Shown here: positions 43,257 to 51,193 of the stretch, piece by piece | Position numbering within the stretch: the first letter of the stretch is position 1 | How the letters are laid out: every line of letters begins with the position of its first letter | Virus record (IMG/VR): IMGVR_UViG_3300027868_000011 | Location: 1 to 51,193 of that record | Source: a virus | DNA length: 51,193 nt | Reading direction: 5' to 3' (one strand) | Program-made: the position numbers and the translations under genes | Notes under the pieces: model-generated | Databases searched by the model: none | Seen by the model: the letters and a program-made list of their open reading frames with translations, nothing else | What the model was told of the DNA's origin: nothing

Positions 43257-45022
43257 TGGTTGGTACTGCTATTTTCCCTGTGCCTGGTAATCAGAATACT
43301 GTTCCAGGTGGGAGAGATGACGATATCAGAAGTAGTGTAGGCTCTAAGGTATCTACTGCCAAGTTTGTAGATAATACTGTACACCATGCTGTATACAAGA
43401 GAAGCAGTAACACTACAGGACAGTATATGACTGTAGATAGACCTACCAATACTGATTTCCAAGTTACTAGTGAAAGGGCTTATGACATTATAGAAGAGGA
43501 GAGTTCGGTGATATTGAACCACTCATTGGCTGCTGGAGTTAAGAGTAATATCTCACCCTTCTTCTCAGACAGGAAACTAATCACAGGTGTTACCCCACCA
43601 CTTCTCTTGATGTCTAGAAGTGGTAGAATGATACCTGACACAGTAACTATTATAAATAAAGGTAGTAGACTGGACTTCCGAAATCTAAGGGGACTCACTC
43701 CATCTGGTATTAGTGAAGAATTTACTACTGGTACTAGTGTCCATGCTGGACAGATAGTAGATGTGGGGATGAGAACCAGTGACTTGGTCATGAAATTATT
43801 CAATGGAAAAAATCACTCATTGAATTCTATATCTGTGGGTAGGCCATTTGCTGGTCCTAGAACTGAGGAAGTCACGACTTACAAAGGGGCTAGCCTTGCT
43901 AAACATTCCCATAGATTCCTATCTAAAAACTTCATCTCAACTACGATTCCAGATGCTGCTAGATTCATCAGTAGACATGACAATTATCACATCTTCTTCG
44001 ACAGATATGGAAATTTCATTTATGCTCCTGATGGATTCTCCAATATAGACAAGCAGATAGACCCCCTTATTGCTTCCAATGTAGAAACAGATTCTGTTGT
44101 GGATGTGGCTAACAGTGTATCAGTCAAAGGTAAGGTTGTAGCAGATAATGATAACAATAGGGTCACAGTCAATGATGTAGAAATGCAAAAGAGAGATGGG
44201 ATAGTGAAAACCATGAGTGTTTTTGACCCTGCAGCAACTACACTCACTGCTTCTAGACGCTCTGCGAATCAACTACTTCGACTCAACAGGAAAGCGCAAG
44301 GTGTAGTCAAGAGTAAGGGGCATCAGATGGCTTGGGACTTGTACCCTAGTGACATTATTGATTATAGAAGCCCCATAGATGGTGGGGTTAGTAGAAAGGC
44401 GGTACTGGAAGTAGAGCATAACTTAGAAACCATGAGTAGCGACTTCCAATTATTGTCATACGAAAGTGGTATTGAAAGGGTATTAATTGACCATAACTCA
44501 AAGATAGATGATGAGGAACCTACTGTTCCCAATGATAAAACCAAAGCGTTAGAGATGGGTAGTGGTGACAGGGCCATGTTTAGGGTTAGAGGTAAGATGT
44601 TGACTAGGAACTTATCTAGTATTCTCAAGCGAATTAACAGTGACCCTTACACCCTAGCAAATGCTGGTAATGACATACATAGTGGCTTCTTAATTGGGCA
44701 TAGGAATTATGACACTGGCAATGGTGCTGGTCGTGGTGCAATAGGTACAGGTTTGGCTCCTAGATTGACTGGTGGTACTCACAATAGTGGTACTATAACA
44801 GTGTCCTCGACAACAGGCTTCCCAAGTGCAGGTCATCTTATCATAAACGAGGCTATACATATACAGTATACTGGTAAGAGTGGGACAACATTCACAGGTG
44901 TGACAGTACAGGCTCCTTCAGGAGAGAGTGTGCCAGCAAGCGGTTTGAGTGTTAGGTTGCTTAGAAGTAGGGGACATGAGATGAGAACTGTGAAGAATAC
45001 GGTGAAAGTGAGGATGTTCTAA
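43256..45022 (+). CDS. Tail hub-like protein
   Basis: A 588-residue protein with an ATG overlapping the giant gene's stop (TGATG). The middle (residues ~225-400; YHIFFDRYGNFIYAPDGF, DVANSVSVKGKVVADNDNNR, RSANQLLRLNRKAQGVVKSK, MAWDLYPSDIIDYRSP) resembles the layout of gp27/gpD-like tail hub proteins in which two beta barrels ring the tail axis. Near the C-terminus (nt ~44781-44905; TITVSSTTGFPSAGHLIINE) sits a small beta module related to one in the head-tail adaptor. The following gene is a small baseplate-like protein. The hub call is moderate: the motifs fit, but the family identity needs a profile search. Confidence 0.65.
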   Translation: MVGTAIFPVPGNQNTVPGGRDDDIRSSVGSKVSTAKFVDNTVHHAVYKRSSNTTGQYMTVDRPTNTDFQVTSERAYDIIEEESSVILNHSLAAGVKSNISPFFSDRKLITGVTPPLLLMSRSGRMIPDTVTIINKGSRLDFRNLRGLTPSGISEEFTTGTSVHAGQIVDVGMRTSDLVMKLFNGKNHSLNSISVGRPFAGPRTEEVTTYKGASLAKHSHRFLSKNFISTTIPDAARFISRHDNYHIFFDRYGNFIYAPDGFSNIDKQIDPLIASNVETDSVVDVANSVSVKGKVVADNDNNRVTVNDVEMQKRDGIVKTMSVFDPAATTLTASRRSANQLLRLNRKAQGVVKSKGHQMAWDLYPSDIIDYRSPIDGGVSRKAVLEVEHNLETMSSDFQLLSYESGIERVLIDHNSKIDDEEPTVPNDKTKALEMGSGDRAMFRVRGKMLTRNLSSILKRINSDPYTLANAGNDIHSGFLIGHRNYDTGNGAGRGAIGTGLAPRLTGGTHNSGTITVSSTTGFPSAGHLIINEAIHIQYTGKSGTTFTGVTVQAPSGESVPASGLSVRLLRSRGHEMRTVKNTVKVRMF

Positions 45023-45369
45023 TGCCGATGTTGAACTCAATCAAAAGGAGATTGATAGAGCATCTATCAGGTCTAGTCAATGAGTTGCATATCGGTAGTG
45101 ATGGTACAGTCGCTAGTGTAGATGATGGTGGCTCTAGAACCTTGGCTACAGTTACTCCTACTGTCAGAATTCTAGATGACAACAGCCTTCTAATCGAAGG
45201 AACTTTTGACTCTAGTCATATTTATTCCACTGATATACAAGAGGTCTATTTACAATACAAGGATGCTACAACTGGAGAATTCATACCAGTATATCGTACA
45301 GCCTTACCAGCCTTCACTAAGGATGGGCAGAATGAAGTTAAATTTTCATTCATACTGGAGGTAGAATGA
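45022..45369 (+). CDS. Small baseplate-like protein
   Basis: A 115-residue protein whose ATG overlaps the preceding TAA (TAATG). It starts with an amphipathic helix (MLNSIKRRLIEHLSGLVNEL) and continues with several strands (PTVRILDDNSLLIEGTFDSS; IQEVYLQYKDATTGEFIPVY; KFSFILEVE), giving a small beta-sandwich appearance. It lies between the hub-like protein and the fibre genes. No family recognised with certainty. Confidence 0.68.
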   Translation: MPMLNSIKRRLIEHLSGLVNELHIGSDGTVASVDDGGSRTLATVTPTVRILDDNSLLIEGTFDSSHIYSTDIQEVYLQYKDATTGEFIPVYRTALPAFTKDGQNEVKFSFILEVE

Positions 45370-45551
45370 TGGCTAAGAGTTACATTTCACAGAGACCTGC
45401 TAAGTTGGCTCAAGCCCGAGTCAAGAGAATGTCTCAAAAGAACCAGAAAAAGAGGAAGATGCGACAATATCGTAGGCACAGTAAAATCGGGGTGCGGCGT
45501 CCGAAGATGCGTAGGCAGATTGGATTGACTAGAGTGTCAAGGAGTAGATAG
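45369..45551 (+). CDS. Very basic small protein
   Basis: A 60-residue protein started at the second of two adjacent ATGs (45366, 45369) because GGAGGT lies six bases before it, a normal spacing. More than a third of the residues are Lys or Arg (for example KNQKKRKMRQYRRH and RRPKMRRQIG) and there are almost no acidic residues. This would bind nucleic acid or acidic partners such as the acidic tail and scaffold proteins. It overlaps the previous gene's stop and ends two bases before the fibre gene. A protein of this kind between hub and fibre genes is unexpected. I recognise no family. Possibilities are a packaged DNA-binding protein, a ribosomal-protein-like mimic or an assembly helper. Confidence 0.65.
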   Translation: MAKSYISQRPAKLAQARVKRMSQKNQKKRKMRQYRRHSKIGVRRPKMRRQIGLTRVSRSR

Positions 45552-45553
45552 AT

Positions 45554-47887
45554 ATGGTAGACCCTCTCAGTGGACATACAGCAGCAGGTAATACGCTAGG
45601 TGGAGATGGGCTTAGAGATGGTGATGCTCTAGCCTCACCAACACTCACCAACATTCTCCAAGGACTCAAAGGTAATGGTATAATCAGACTTCAGGATGCT
45701 GCCTATGGTTCTACTAGAAATGCTGTTAATGACCAGCCCGGAGCAGTAGTAAGGGCTACTGCCCATACTCTCACTGTAACTGGTGGGTATGTAGTTTTGG
45801 ATGGGCAACTGTATGAGTTTGCAGGTGGTCCAGGAGGTGCTGCTACTATCACTCTAGGTTCTGATGGCACAGGTACTGCTCTTGCAGCCAGTGGAGAACA
45901 GTCAATCTATGTCCTTTATCTGACCTCCCAAGGTGGTAATGCACAGGTTCATGTTGTTGGTGGTACTCCAGTCCAAGTCAGTACTGGACTCTATCCCTCT
46001 ATCCCCTCTCAATATCTCACAAATTATGATACAGGTACAACTCGAGATAATCAACAGGTAGTGGTCTTAGCCACAGTTAGATGTCAACATGTGAGTAGTG
46101 GTGGTGGTAACCACCTTGTAGATGTTCAAGAGGTGAATGACAAGAGACATTTCCTTAGAAACAATCCAATCTATATGTTCCCATTGACTTCATCAACCAT
46201 AGTTACTGACGGGACTGAGGTCAGTCAGGTACGAAGGAACCCCGATGATGGAGTACAGTCACCTGCAGACCTTAGAGGGCTGTTCGGCTCAGAGCCTGGG
46301 AAATTAGGATTGGCAGCAAATGGTAGTACACTTATTGATGCTGGTGCCATGTGGATGTCCACATCTAAGAGTGGGGCTGGGATAGGAGCCACTGCTACCA
46401 TCACCATTACAGATTTCACCGAACTCAACACACCCGACAAGGTGAACTTAGTCGCCACTGATGGAACTAACTATGACTTTGTGCAGGGTGACCAGAGTTC
46501 TGTTGCTGGTACATTTGAAGCCACTACATCAAACGATGTAACTGCAACTAACCTGATGAATGTCATTAACACATCATCAGGGCCATCGGGAACGAGATTT
46601 ACCGCCACGGTTGATGGGGCAGTTGTGACTGCAACTCAGGCGGTGGGTGGTATAGCCGGCAATACAACTGTCACTCTTACAGACAGTGGGACTGCTGGTA
46701 TGACCAAGACTGATTTCGTTAGTGGTTCAGGTTATGGGTTCGGTCCTGGTGATGGAGAAGACAGGGGTGAGAATCAAATGAAAGATGAACTGTTCTTCGC
46801 AGGCCAGAATAATACTGAGACTGCTTTGGTCAGCAAGAGACTGTTCAGTAAGGGTGTGTCTGCTCCTACTGCTGCCATCAGTACCAGTATTACTTACAGT
46901 ATTACATCATACGGTGACTCATTCTTCATCCTTAGCCCTGCTTCTACTAAGGTTGTGACACTGGCACCGGAAAAGAGTGGCAGTAACTATCTATTCCCCG
47001 AGGGTCACATCATAGAAGTGGTCAACAGTGCTAGTGCAGGTGGAGGAAATATTACCTTCGACCCTAGTGGATTAGATTCAGATGTCGCTCCTGAGTTTCG
47101 CGCTACATTCATATTCGAGGGTAGTGTGTGGTTACGCACAGCATATGAAACATCTACTTCTGCTGCTGCAACTACTTTCCTAACACTGACTGATACCCCT
47201 AGTGCTTTCACTAGTCAAGCAGGTAAAGGAGTAAGAGTGAATAGTGGCGCTAATGCTCTTGAGTTCTATACTATACAGAGCACCCTTGCTGGTATAGATG
47301 ACCAAACATCATCTAATGATGACCAGTTGACTATCACTGACACTGCTGTAACCATCAATGTAGACCATGATGACTTGGACTTCAAGGTGATATCAGATGA
47401 TAACAGTGCAACTCTGCATGTAGACGGTGCAGGTGCAGGTAAGGTAGGTATCAATCAGGCTACTCCTGAGATGACCTTCCAAGTAGAAAGTGCTGGGTTT
47501 GAATATGGGACTGCCACTAGTGGTAGTAGCAATAGTAGTACTAGTACAGCCATCCCTCTCAACCTATTCCATATTCAGAACTTTAGGTCTGCCAAGATAC
47601 TAGTAGAGACTGAGAATAGTAGTGAGGAGAAGTATGAGGTAGCAGAGATTGTAGTGACCACTCCTTACAAGAGCAATAGTACTATCAGTAGTGACGCTGA
47701 GATGCCTATACAGGTCTACGGTGTCACATCTTCAGACAGTCAGGACAATAACCCAGGTACGACTGTAGTCAATACCTACAGCGTATACGCGGAGAGTAGT
47801 AACAGTAACATTCAATTGCGAGTGACGCCAGCACACTCCGGCGATACGGTAACCGTGAAGGCGTTTTGGTATGCAATTGGGCTATGA
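45554..47887 (+). CDS. Tail fibre protein 1
   Basis: A 777-residue protein with AAGGAG before the ATG. The N-terminal part (residues ~1-220) is a globular beta domain likely to attach to the baseplate (GGYVVLDGQLYEFAGG, EQSIYVLYLTSQGGNAQVHV). A central insertion (nt ~46436-46720; DKVNLVATDGTNYDFVQGDQ, NDVTATNLMNVINTSSGPSG) matches the module type in the adaptor and distal-tail proteins. The C-terminal third is shaft-like and ends in a Ser/Thr-rich, beta-structured tip (SNSNIQLRVTPAHSGDTVTV), a plausible receptor-contact or trimerisation end. Fifteen bases separate it from the second fibre gene. Confidence 0.78.
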   Translation: MVDPLSGHTAAGNTLGGDGLRDGDALASPTLTNILQGLKGNGIIRLQDAAYGSTRNAVNDQPGAVVRATAHTLTVTGGYVVLDGQLYEFAGGPGGAATITLGSDGTGTALAASGEQSIYVLYLTSQGGNAQVHVVGGTPVQVSTGLYPSIPSQYLTNYDTGTTRDNQQVVVLATVRCQHVSSGGGNHLVDVQEVNDKRHFLRNNPIYMFPLTSSTIVTDGTEVSQVRRNPDDGVQSPADLRGLFGSEPGKLGLAANGSTLIDAGAMWMSTSKSGAGIGATATITITDFTELNTPDKVNLVATDGTNYDFVQGDQSSVAGTFEATTSNDVTATNLMNVINTSSGPSGTRFTATVDGAVVTATQAVGGIAGNTTVTLTDSGTAGMTKTDFVSGSGYGFGPGDGEDRGENQMKDELFFAGQNNTETALVSKRLFSKGVSAPTAAISTSITYSITSYGDSFFILSPASTKVVTLAPEKSGSNYLFPEGHIIEVVNSASAGGGNITFDPSGLDSDVAPEFRATFIFEGSVWLRTAYETSTSAAATTFLTLTDTPSAFTSQAGKGVRVNSGANALEFYTIQSTLAGIDDQTSSNDDQLTITDTAVTINVDHDDLDFKVISDDNSATLHVDGAGAGKVGINQATPEMTFQVESAGFEYGTATSGSSNSSTSTAIPLNLFHIQNFRSAKILVETENSSEEKYEVAEIVVTTPYKSNSTISSDAEMPIQVYGVTSSDSQDNNPGTTVVNTYSVYAESSNSNIQLRVTPAHSGDTVTVKAFWYAIGL

Positions 47888-47902
47888 TAAGAGGTAGAAA
47901 TA

Positions 47903-50900
47903 ATGGCAAGTGCATCAGATTTTAAGGTCAAGAAAGGATTGCAGGTACAAGGCGGAGACCTCAATTTAGGTAACGCTCAGAACGCAGTTATCCAAGTCGA
48001 TGCAGTTTCCGGTACTAATACTGCAGGTAAGACTCTCACTATTAGTGGTGGGGAAGGTACTGGTACAGGTGCTGGTGGTAGCATCATCTTCCAAACTGCA
48101 GACGGAGGGGGCACTGGGTCCAGTGTTAACCCTCTTGCTACAGCATTAACAATCGCTGATGATTTGTCTTCTGCTTTCACTGGTGCAGTAACTCTCAATG
48201 GTGCAGTGACTCTTGGTAATGCTAGTGGAGACGACATTACGAACACAGGTCGATGGGTTGGGGACTTTGTACCAAAGACAGACAGTTCGATAGACCTCGG
48301 TACTTCTGCACTCCAGTTCGCTGAAGCACACATAGATACTGGACACATTGACGACATCACTTCGACTGGTACATCCACTCTAAGCACTGTGGATATAGGT
48401 GGAGGTGCGATAGATGATACAACTGTTGGTGCAACTACTGCTTCTACAGGGGCATTCACGACACTCAGTGCGACTGGTGCTACATCAGTAGGTGTTGATG
48501 GTACTGGTGCCGATGTTACATTCCATTCAGACACTTCTGGCGACAATATGTTGTGGGATACCAGTGCTAAAAAATTAGTGATAACCGGCACTGACATGAC
48601 GACTGCTCTAGAAGTTGCAGATGGTAATGTCACTATGGCTGACAATTTAACTGTCACTGGCAATTCAAGTGTCACTGGTAATTTAAGTATCACTGGCACT
48701 AGTGCTCTTATAGGTGCTACATCAGTAGGGTCGGCAACTGCAACCTCCACAGTCACTCAAGTAGCATCTGGTCAAGGTATACATGGGAAGTCACTGACTA
48801 TCACTGGGGGTAACACAACAACTGGTGGTGTAACTAATGACCGTACTGGTGGTGACCTCTTACTTCAGGGTGGGCAAGGTACTGGTACAGGTGCTGGTGG
48901 AAGTATCATATTCAAATCAGCCGGTGCTGCTGGAAGCACTGCTAACTCCCCTCTTAACCCTCTCGATGATACGCTGCTTACTTTAGCCTCGACTGGGGCT
49001 GCTACATTTGCAGGGGCTGTATCTGGTATCACTACACTTGCTACAAGTGGTGCTGTGACAATAGGTGCTAATGAAGCAGGTGCTGATGTTCAGTACTATG
49101 GAGACACAGATGGCTTAGGGATGCTTTGGGATACAAGCACTGACAAATTAGTCATTCATGGACGCGCTGCTTACGACGCTCTCCAAGTTACTCAAGGAGA
49201 TGTTCTTGTATCCCAAACCATCAACACTAATGTCCTGGAGACAGACACAATAAATGAGTCGACCGCTGACGCTGGTGTCACAATAGACTCTGTTCTTCTG
49301 AACAATTCAGCAGTGTATACTGGAAGTAATACCACTGACAAGGGTAAACTGTATGGCAACGCAACCAATACTTACCTCACCCACACCGCTACCAGTGGTA
49401 ATATCAACCTAGTGGCGACGGGGACTGGTGAAGTCCTAATGGACAATGTCCGTGTAGGTGGTGACACTGTTTGGAATAATACAGCCAATCTGAAACTGAA
49501 CGGTATTGCTACTGGTGGTGTGAACATAGCCAGTACTGCTGGTACTCATGCAACTGTAGCGGGTACTGCTATTGATGTGAATGGAGGTTCGGCAGGTAAC
49601 TTCGACATAGGTTTACAGGTTAACCCCGGCGCTTCTGCTGGACAATATGCTGAGGTCAGGATTAAGACCAGTACTGAATCACCTATTGCGAACAGTGCTC
49701 CTGGCTCTTGCTTGGTTCTGAGGAATGCTAACACTGCTGCTACTGGAACCAATGCAACATACTATGATTTTGGTACCGATAATGATGGTAGAGTATGGGG
49801 TACTGGTACACTACATGGTGACCCTGACATATTCACGATAGGGAATTTCATTGGTAAATCATATGATGGGGCCAAGAACAGTAGTACCCAGACACCTACT
49901 GTAGCAGCCAATTCAGTCTTGGAGATTAGCAAGCCGACTGCTGCTACTGCTGTTAAGGATGTATTGACACTAGTCAACACAGTTAACGCGACTGGTGGTG
50001 CAGGCGGAGGCGGACATACTGGTACTGGCTCAGCGATTGCATTTGACCAGTGGTATTTCGATAGTACTATCCCAGCAAGAGCAGATGCAGGTAGGATTGC
50101 AGTCAAAACAGCGGCTGATTGGACTGCTACTAGTACTACTCGTGATGCTACAATGGTATTCGGTGTCGCTCTGAATAACACAGTCACTGATTCCCTTACT
50201 CTCAACAGTGACGGTTCAGTCGGTTTCCGAAGTTACACATTCCCAACCGCCATAGGAAGCAGTGGTGAAGTTCTCAAGGCCCCATCTAGTGGTACTCTAT
50301 TGGAATGGGCCAGTGATACTGGTGGTGGTACAGCATCAGATGTGGCTGCGGATGATATCACTGTTGGTAACGCTGCAGTAGAGATTGAGACTTCAACAGG
50401 TGGAGTCGATATCAGTACAAATGCTGTGAATCAGGCTCTCACAATGGGTAACACCAGTGGGGCTACTGCCATTCTTGGCTCGACCATTGATTTGACTTCT
50501 ACTGGTGCGATTGGTATCACTGCTCCCGTATTCAAAATTAGCAGTGGTACTACTGACAGACCAGTTTTCACAGTTGAAGGTACTGCTGCCGATGCTACTG
50601 CACCTACTATAGAATTGAGAAGCACTGCTGGTACTGGGTCTGCTGGTATTGGAGAGGATGGTAACCCTAGCGGTTTCTTCACCTTCAGTAGTAGAAACGA
50701 CAATAATCAGGACCATATGTATGGTAGAATTAGGACTATCGGTTCTGCTGCGGCTGATGGGTCAGAAGAAGGCACCATGACACTCGCTGTATCTACTACT
50801 GATAGTGGTACCATAACTGACATAATTACCATAGCAGGAGGTGCAAATGCTGCAGGCTCCACTACTACCATCAAGGGTAACTTGGCCGTGGAAGGTACAA

Positions 50901-51193
50901 CGACCACGGTGAATCAGACTGAGGTCAATGTCACGAACGCCTTCGTGTTTGAAGGAGCAAGCGCAAATGACTATGAAACGACCCTAACTATTGTAGAACC
51001 TACTGCTGACAGAACAATCAATCTTCCAGATGCTGCTGGTACTGTCACTGTAGCAGGTGGCACTGGTCTTACCCTATCATCCGCTGGTTCAATGAGCGTC
51101 AATGCATCACAGACTCAGATTACATCAGTGGGTGCTCTCAATGCTGGTTCGATTACATCTGGTTTCACTTCAATAGATGTAGGCTCAGGTGCT
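47903..51193 (+). CDS. Tail fibre protein 2 (partial, runs off the window)
   Basis: The frame starts at ATG 47903 with GAGGT about seven bases upstream and is open through the last base (1097 codons visible). It is a Gly/Thr/Ala/Ser-rich, repetitive fibre of the kind common in marine tailed viruses. It has many ~12-residue strands such as TGAVTLNGAVTLGN, the attachment-like DSSIDLGTSALQFAEAHID (residues ~130), and paired motifs DNMLWDTSAKKLVITG and GMLWDTSTDKLVIHG. Two GGxGTGTGAGGSIIF segments (start near nt 48054 and 48876) share 25 identical bases. Near the right edge the segment TTTVNQTEVNVTNAFVFEG and following repeats resemble the shaft of these fibres. The C-terminal tip or chaperone is not in the window. 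Confidence 0.85.
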   Translation, partial: MASASDFKVKKGLQVQGGDLNLGNAQNAVIQVDAVSGTNTAGKTLTISGGEGTGTGAGGSIIFQTADGGGTGSSVNPLATALTIADDLSSAFTGAVTLNGAVTLGNASGDDITNTGRWVGDFVPKTDSSIDLGTSALQFAEAHIDTGHIDDITSTGTSTLSTVDIGGGAIDDTTVGATTASTGAFTTLSATGATSVGVDGTGADVTFHSDTSGDNMLWDTSAKKLVITGTDMTTALEVADGNVTMADNLTVTGNSSVTGNLSITGTSALIGATSVGSATATSTVTQVASGQGIHGKSLTITGGNTTTGGVTNDRTGGDLLLQGGQGTGTGAGGSIIFKSAGAAGSTANSPLNPLDDTLLTLASTGAATFAGAVSGITTLATSGAVTIGANEAGADVQYYGDTDGLGMLWDTSTDKLVIHGRAAYDALQVTQGDVLVSQTINTNVLETDTINESTADAGVTIDSVLLNNSAVYTGSNTTDKGKLYGNATNTYLTHTATSGNINLVATGTGEVLMDNVRVGGDTVWNNTANLKLNGIATGGVNIASTAGTHATVAGTAIDVNGGSAGNFDIGLQVNPGASAGQYAEVRIKTSTESPIANSAPGSCLVLRNANTAATGTNATYYDFGTDNDGRVWGTGTLHGDPDIFTIGNFIGKSYDGAKNSSTQTPTVAANSVLEISKPTAATAVKDVLTLVNTVNATGGAGGGGHTGTGSAIAFDQWYFDSTIPARADAGRIAVKTAADWTATSTTRDATMVFGVALNNTVTDSLTLNSDGSVGFRSYTFPTAIGSSGEVLKAPSSGTLLEWASDTGGGTASDVAADDITVGNAAVEIETSTGGVDISTNAVNQALTMGNTSGATAILGSTIDLTSTGAIGITAPVFKISSGTTDRPVFTVEGTAADATAPTIELRSTAGTGSAGIGEDGNPSGFFTFSSRNDNNQDHMYGRIRTIGSAAADGSEEGTMTLAVSTTDSGTITDIITIAGGANAAGSTTTIKGNLAVEGTTTTVNQTEVNVTNAFVFEGASANDYETTLTIVEPTADRTINLPDAAGTVTVAGGTGLTLSSAGSMSVNASQTQITSVGALNAGSITSGFTSIDVGSGA
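48054..48078 (+). repeat. 25-bp direct repeat, copy 1
   Basis: This 25-base segment is identical to 48876-48900. The copies are 822 bases (274 codons) apart, in frame, and encode GTGTGAGG. They mark a duplicated fibre module. Confidence 0.8.
48876..48900 (+). repeat. 25-bp direct repeat, copy 2
   Basis: Identical to 48054-48078 and in the same reading frame. The flanking protein sequence is also similar (GGSIIF follows each copy, then an NPL motif within about 20 residues). Confidence 0.8.

Noticed and set aside
47977-48756. Long open frame on the minus strand in the fibre gene
   Set aside because: It is a shadow of the Gly/Thr/Ala/Val-rich fibre coding sequence; Val/Pro-rich low-complexity product, no ribosome site, opposite to every other gene.

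Overview
The window is one long, single-strand, nearly gap-free late-gene operon of a tailed double-stranded DNA virus (class Caudoviricetes). All supported genes are on the + strand. Most neighbours overlap by 1-8 bases (TGATG, ATGA, TTGA junctions). Strong Shine-Dalgarno sites of the GGAGGTGAT/AGGTGA type precede most genes, and TTG and GTG starts are used several times. There are no tRNAs, rRNAs, CRISPR arrays, insertion sequences, integrase or replication genes, and no gene-free stretch over 300 bases. The two outer genes run off the window.

Layout. Packaging and head (1-17.2 kb): a partial unknown protein, large terminase, a LAGLIDADG-domain protein, a portal with two zinc ribbons, three small linker-like genes, a 2395-residue giant protein that ends in a catalytically dead DNA-ligase-like module, a prohead protease fused to a scaffold (with a strong internal start for free scaffold), and the major capsid protein. 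Head decoration, connector and completion (17.2-22.1 kb): small beta-rich proteins, an HeH/LEM-domain protein, two zinc-finger proteins, a head-tail adaptor and small completion proteins. Tail (22.1-51.2 kb): tail tube, SAP-domain protein, tail assembly chaperones joined by a probable -1 frameshift at CCCTTTG, a short membrane-helix-rich tape measure protein, a distal-tail protein, a 5100-residue giant tail-tip/adhesin protein with an N-terminal LamG domain, a hub-like protein, a small baseplate-like protein, a very basic 60-residue protein and two fibre proteins. No sheath gene is seen, so a long non-contractile tail (siphovirus form) is most likely.

Host. Nothing in the window fixes the host. 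The GGTGA-type ribosome sites fit both bacteria and archaea. The fibre motifs, the LAGLIDADG domain, the zinc ribbons in head proteins and the overall style are reminiscent of uncultured marine viruses, including viruses of marine Euryarchaeota (magrovirus-like). That is an inference of low to moderate confidence.

How the genes work together. Terminase and portal package DNA into a procapsid that is built on the scaffold and matured by the S78-like protease. Decoration and connector proteins finish the head. The tube polymerises around the chaperone-coated tape measure. The giant LamG protein, hub and fibres form the host-contact end. The most unusual items are the pseudo-ligase module inside a giant head-region protein, the 15.3-kb tail-tip gene, the zinc-ribbon portal, and small structural domains that recur in head, tail and fibre proteins.
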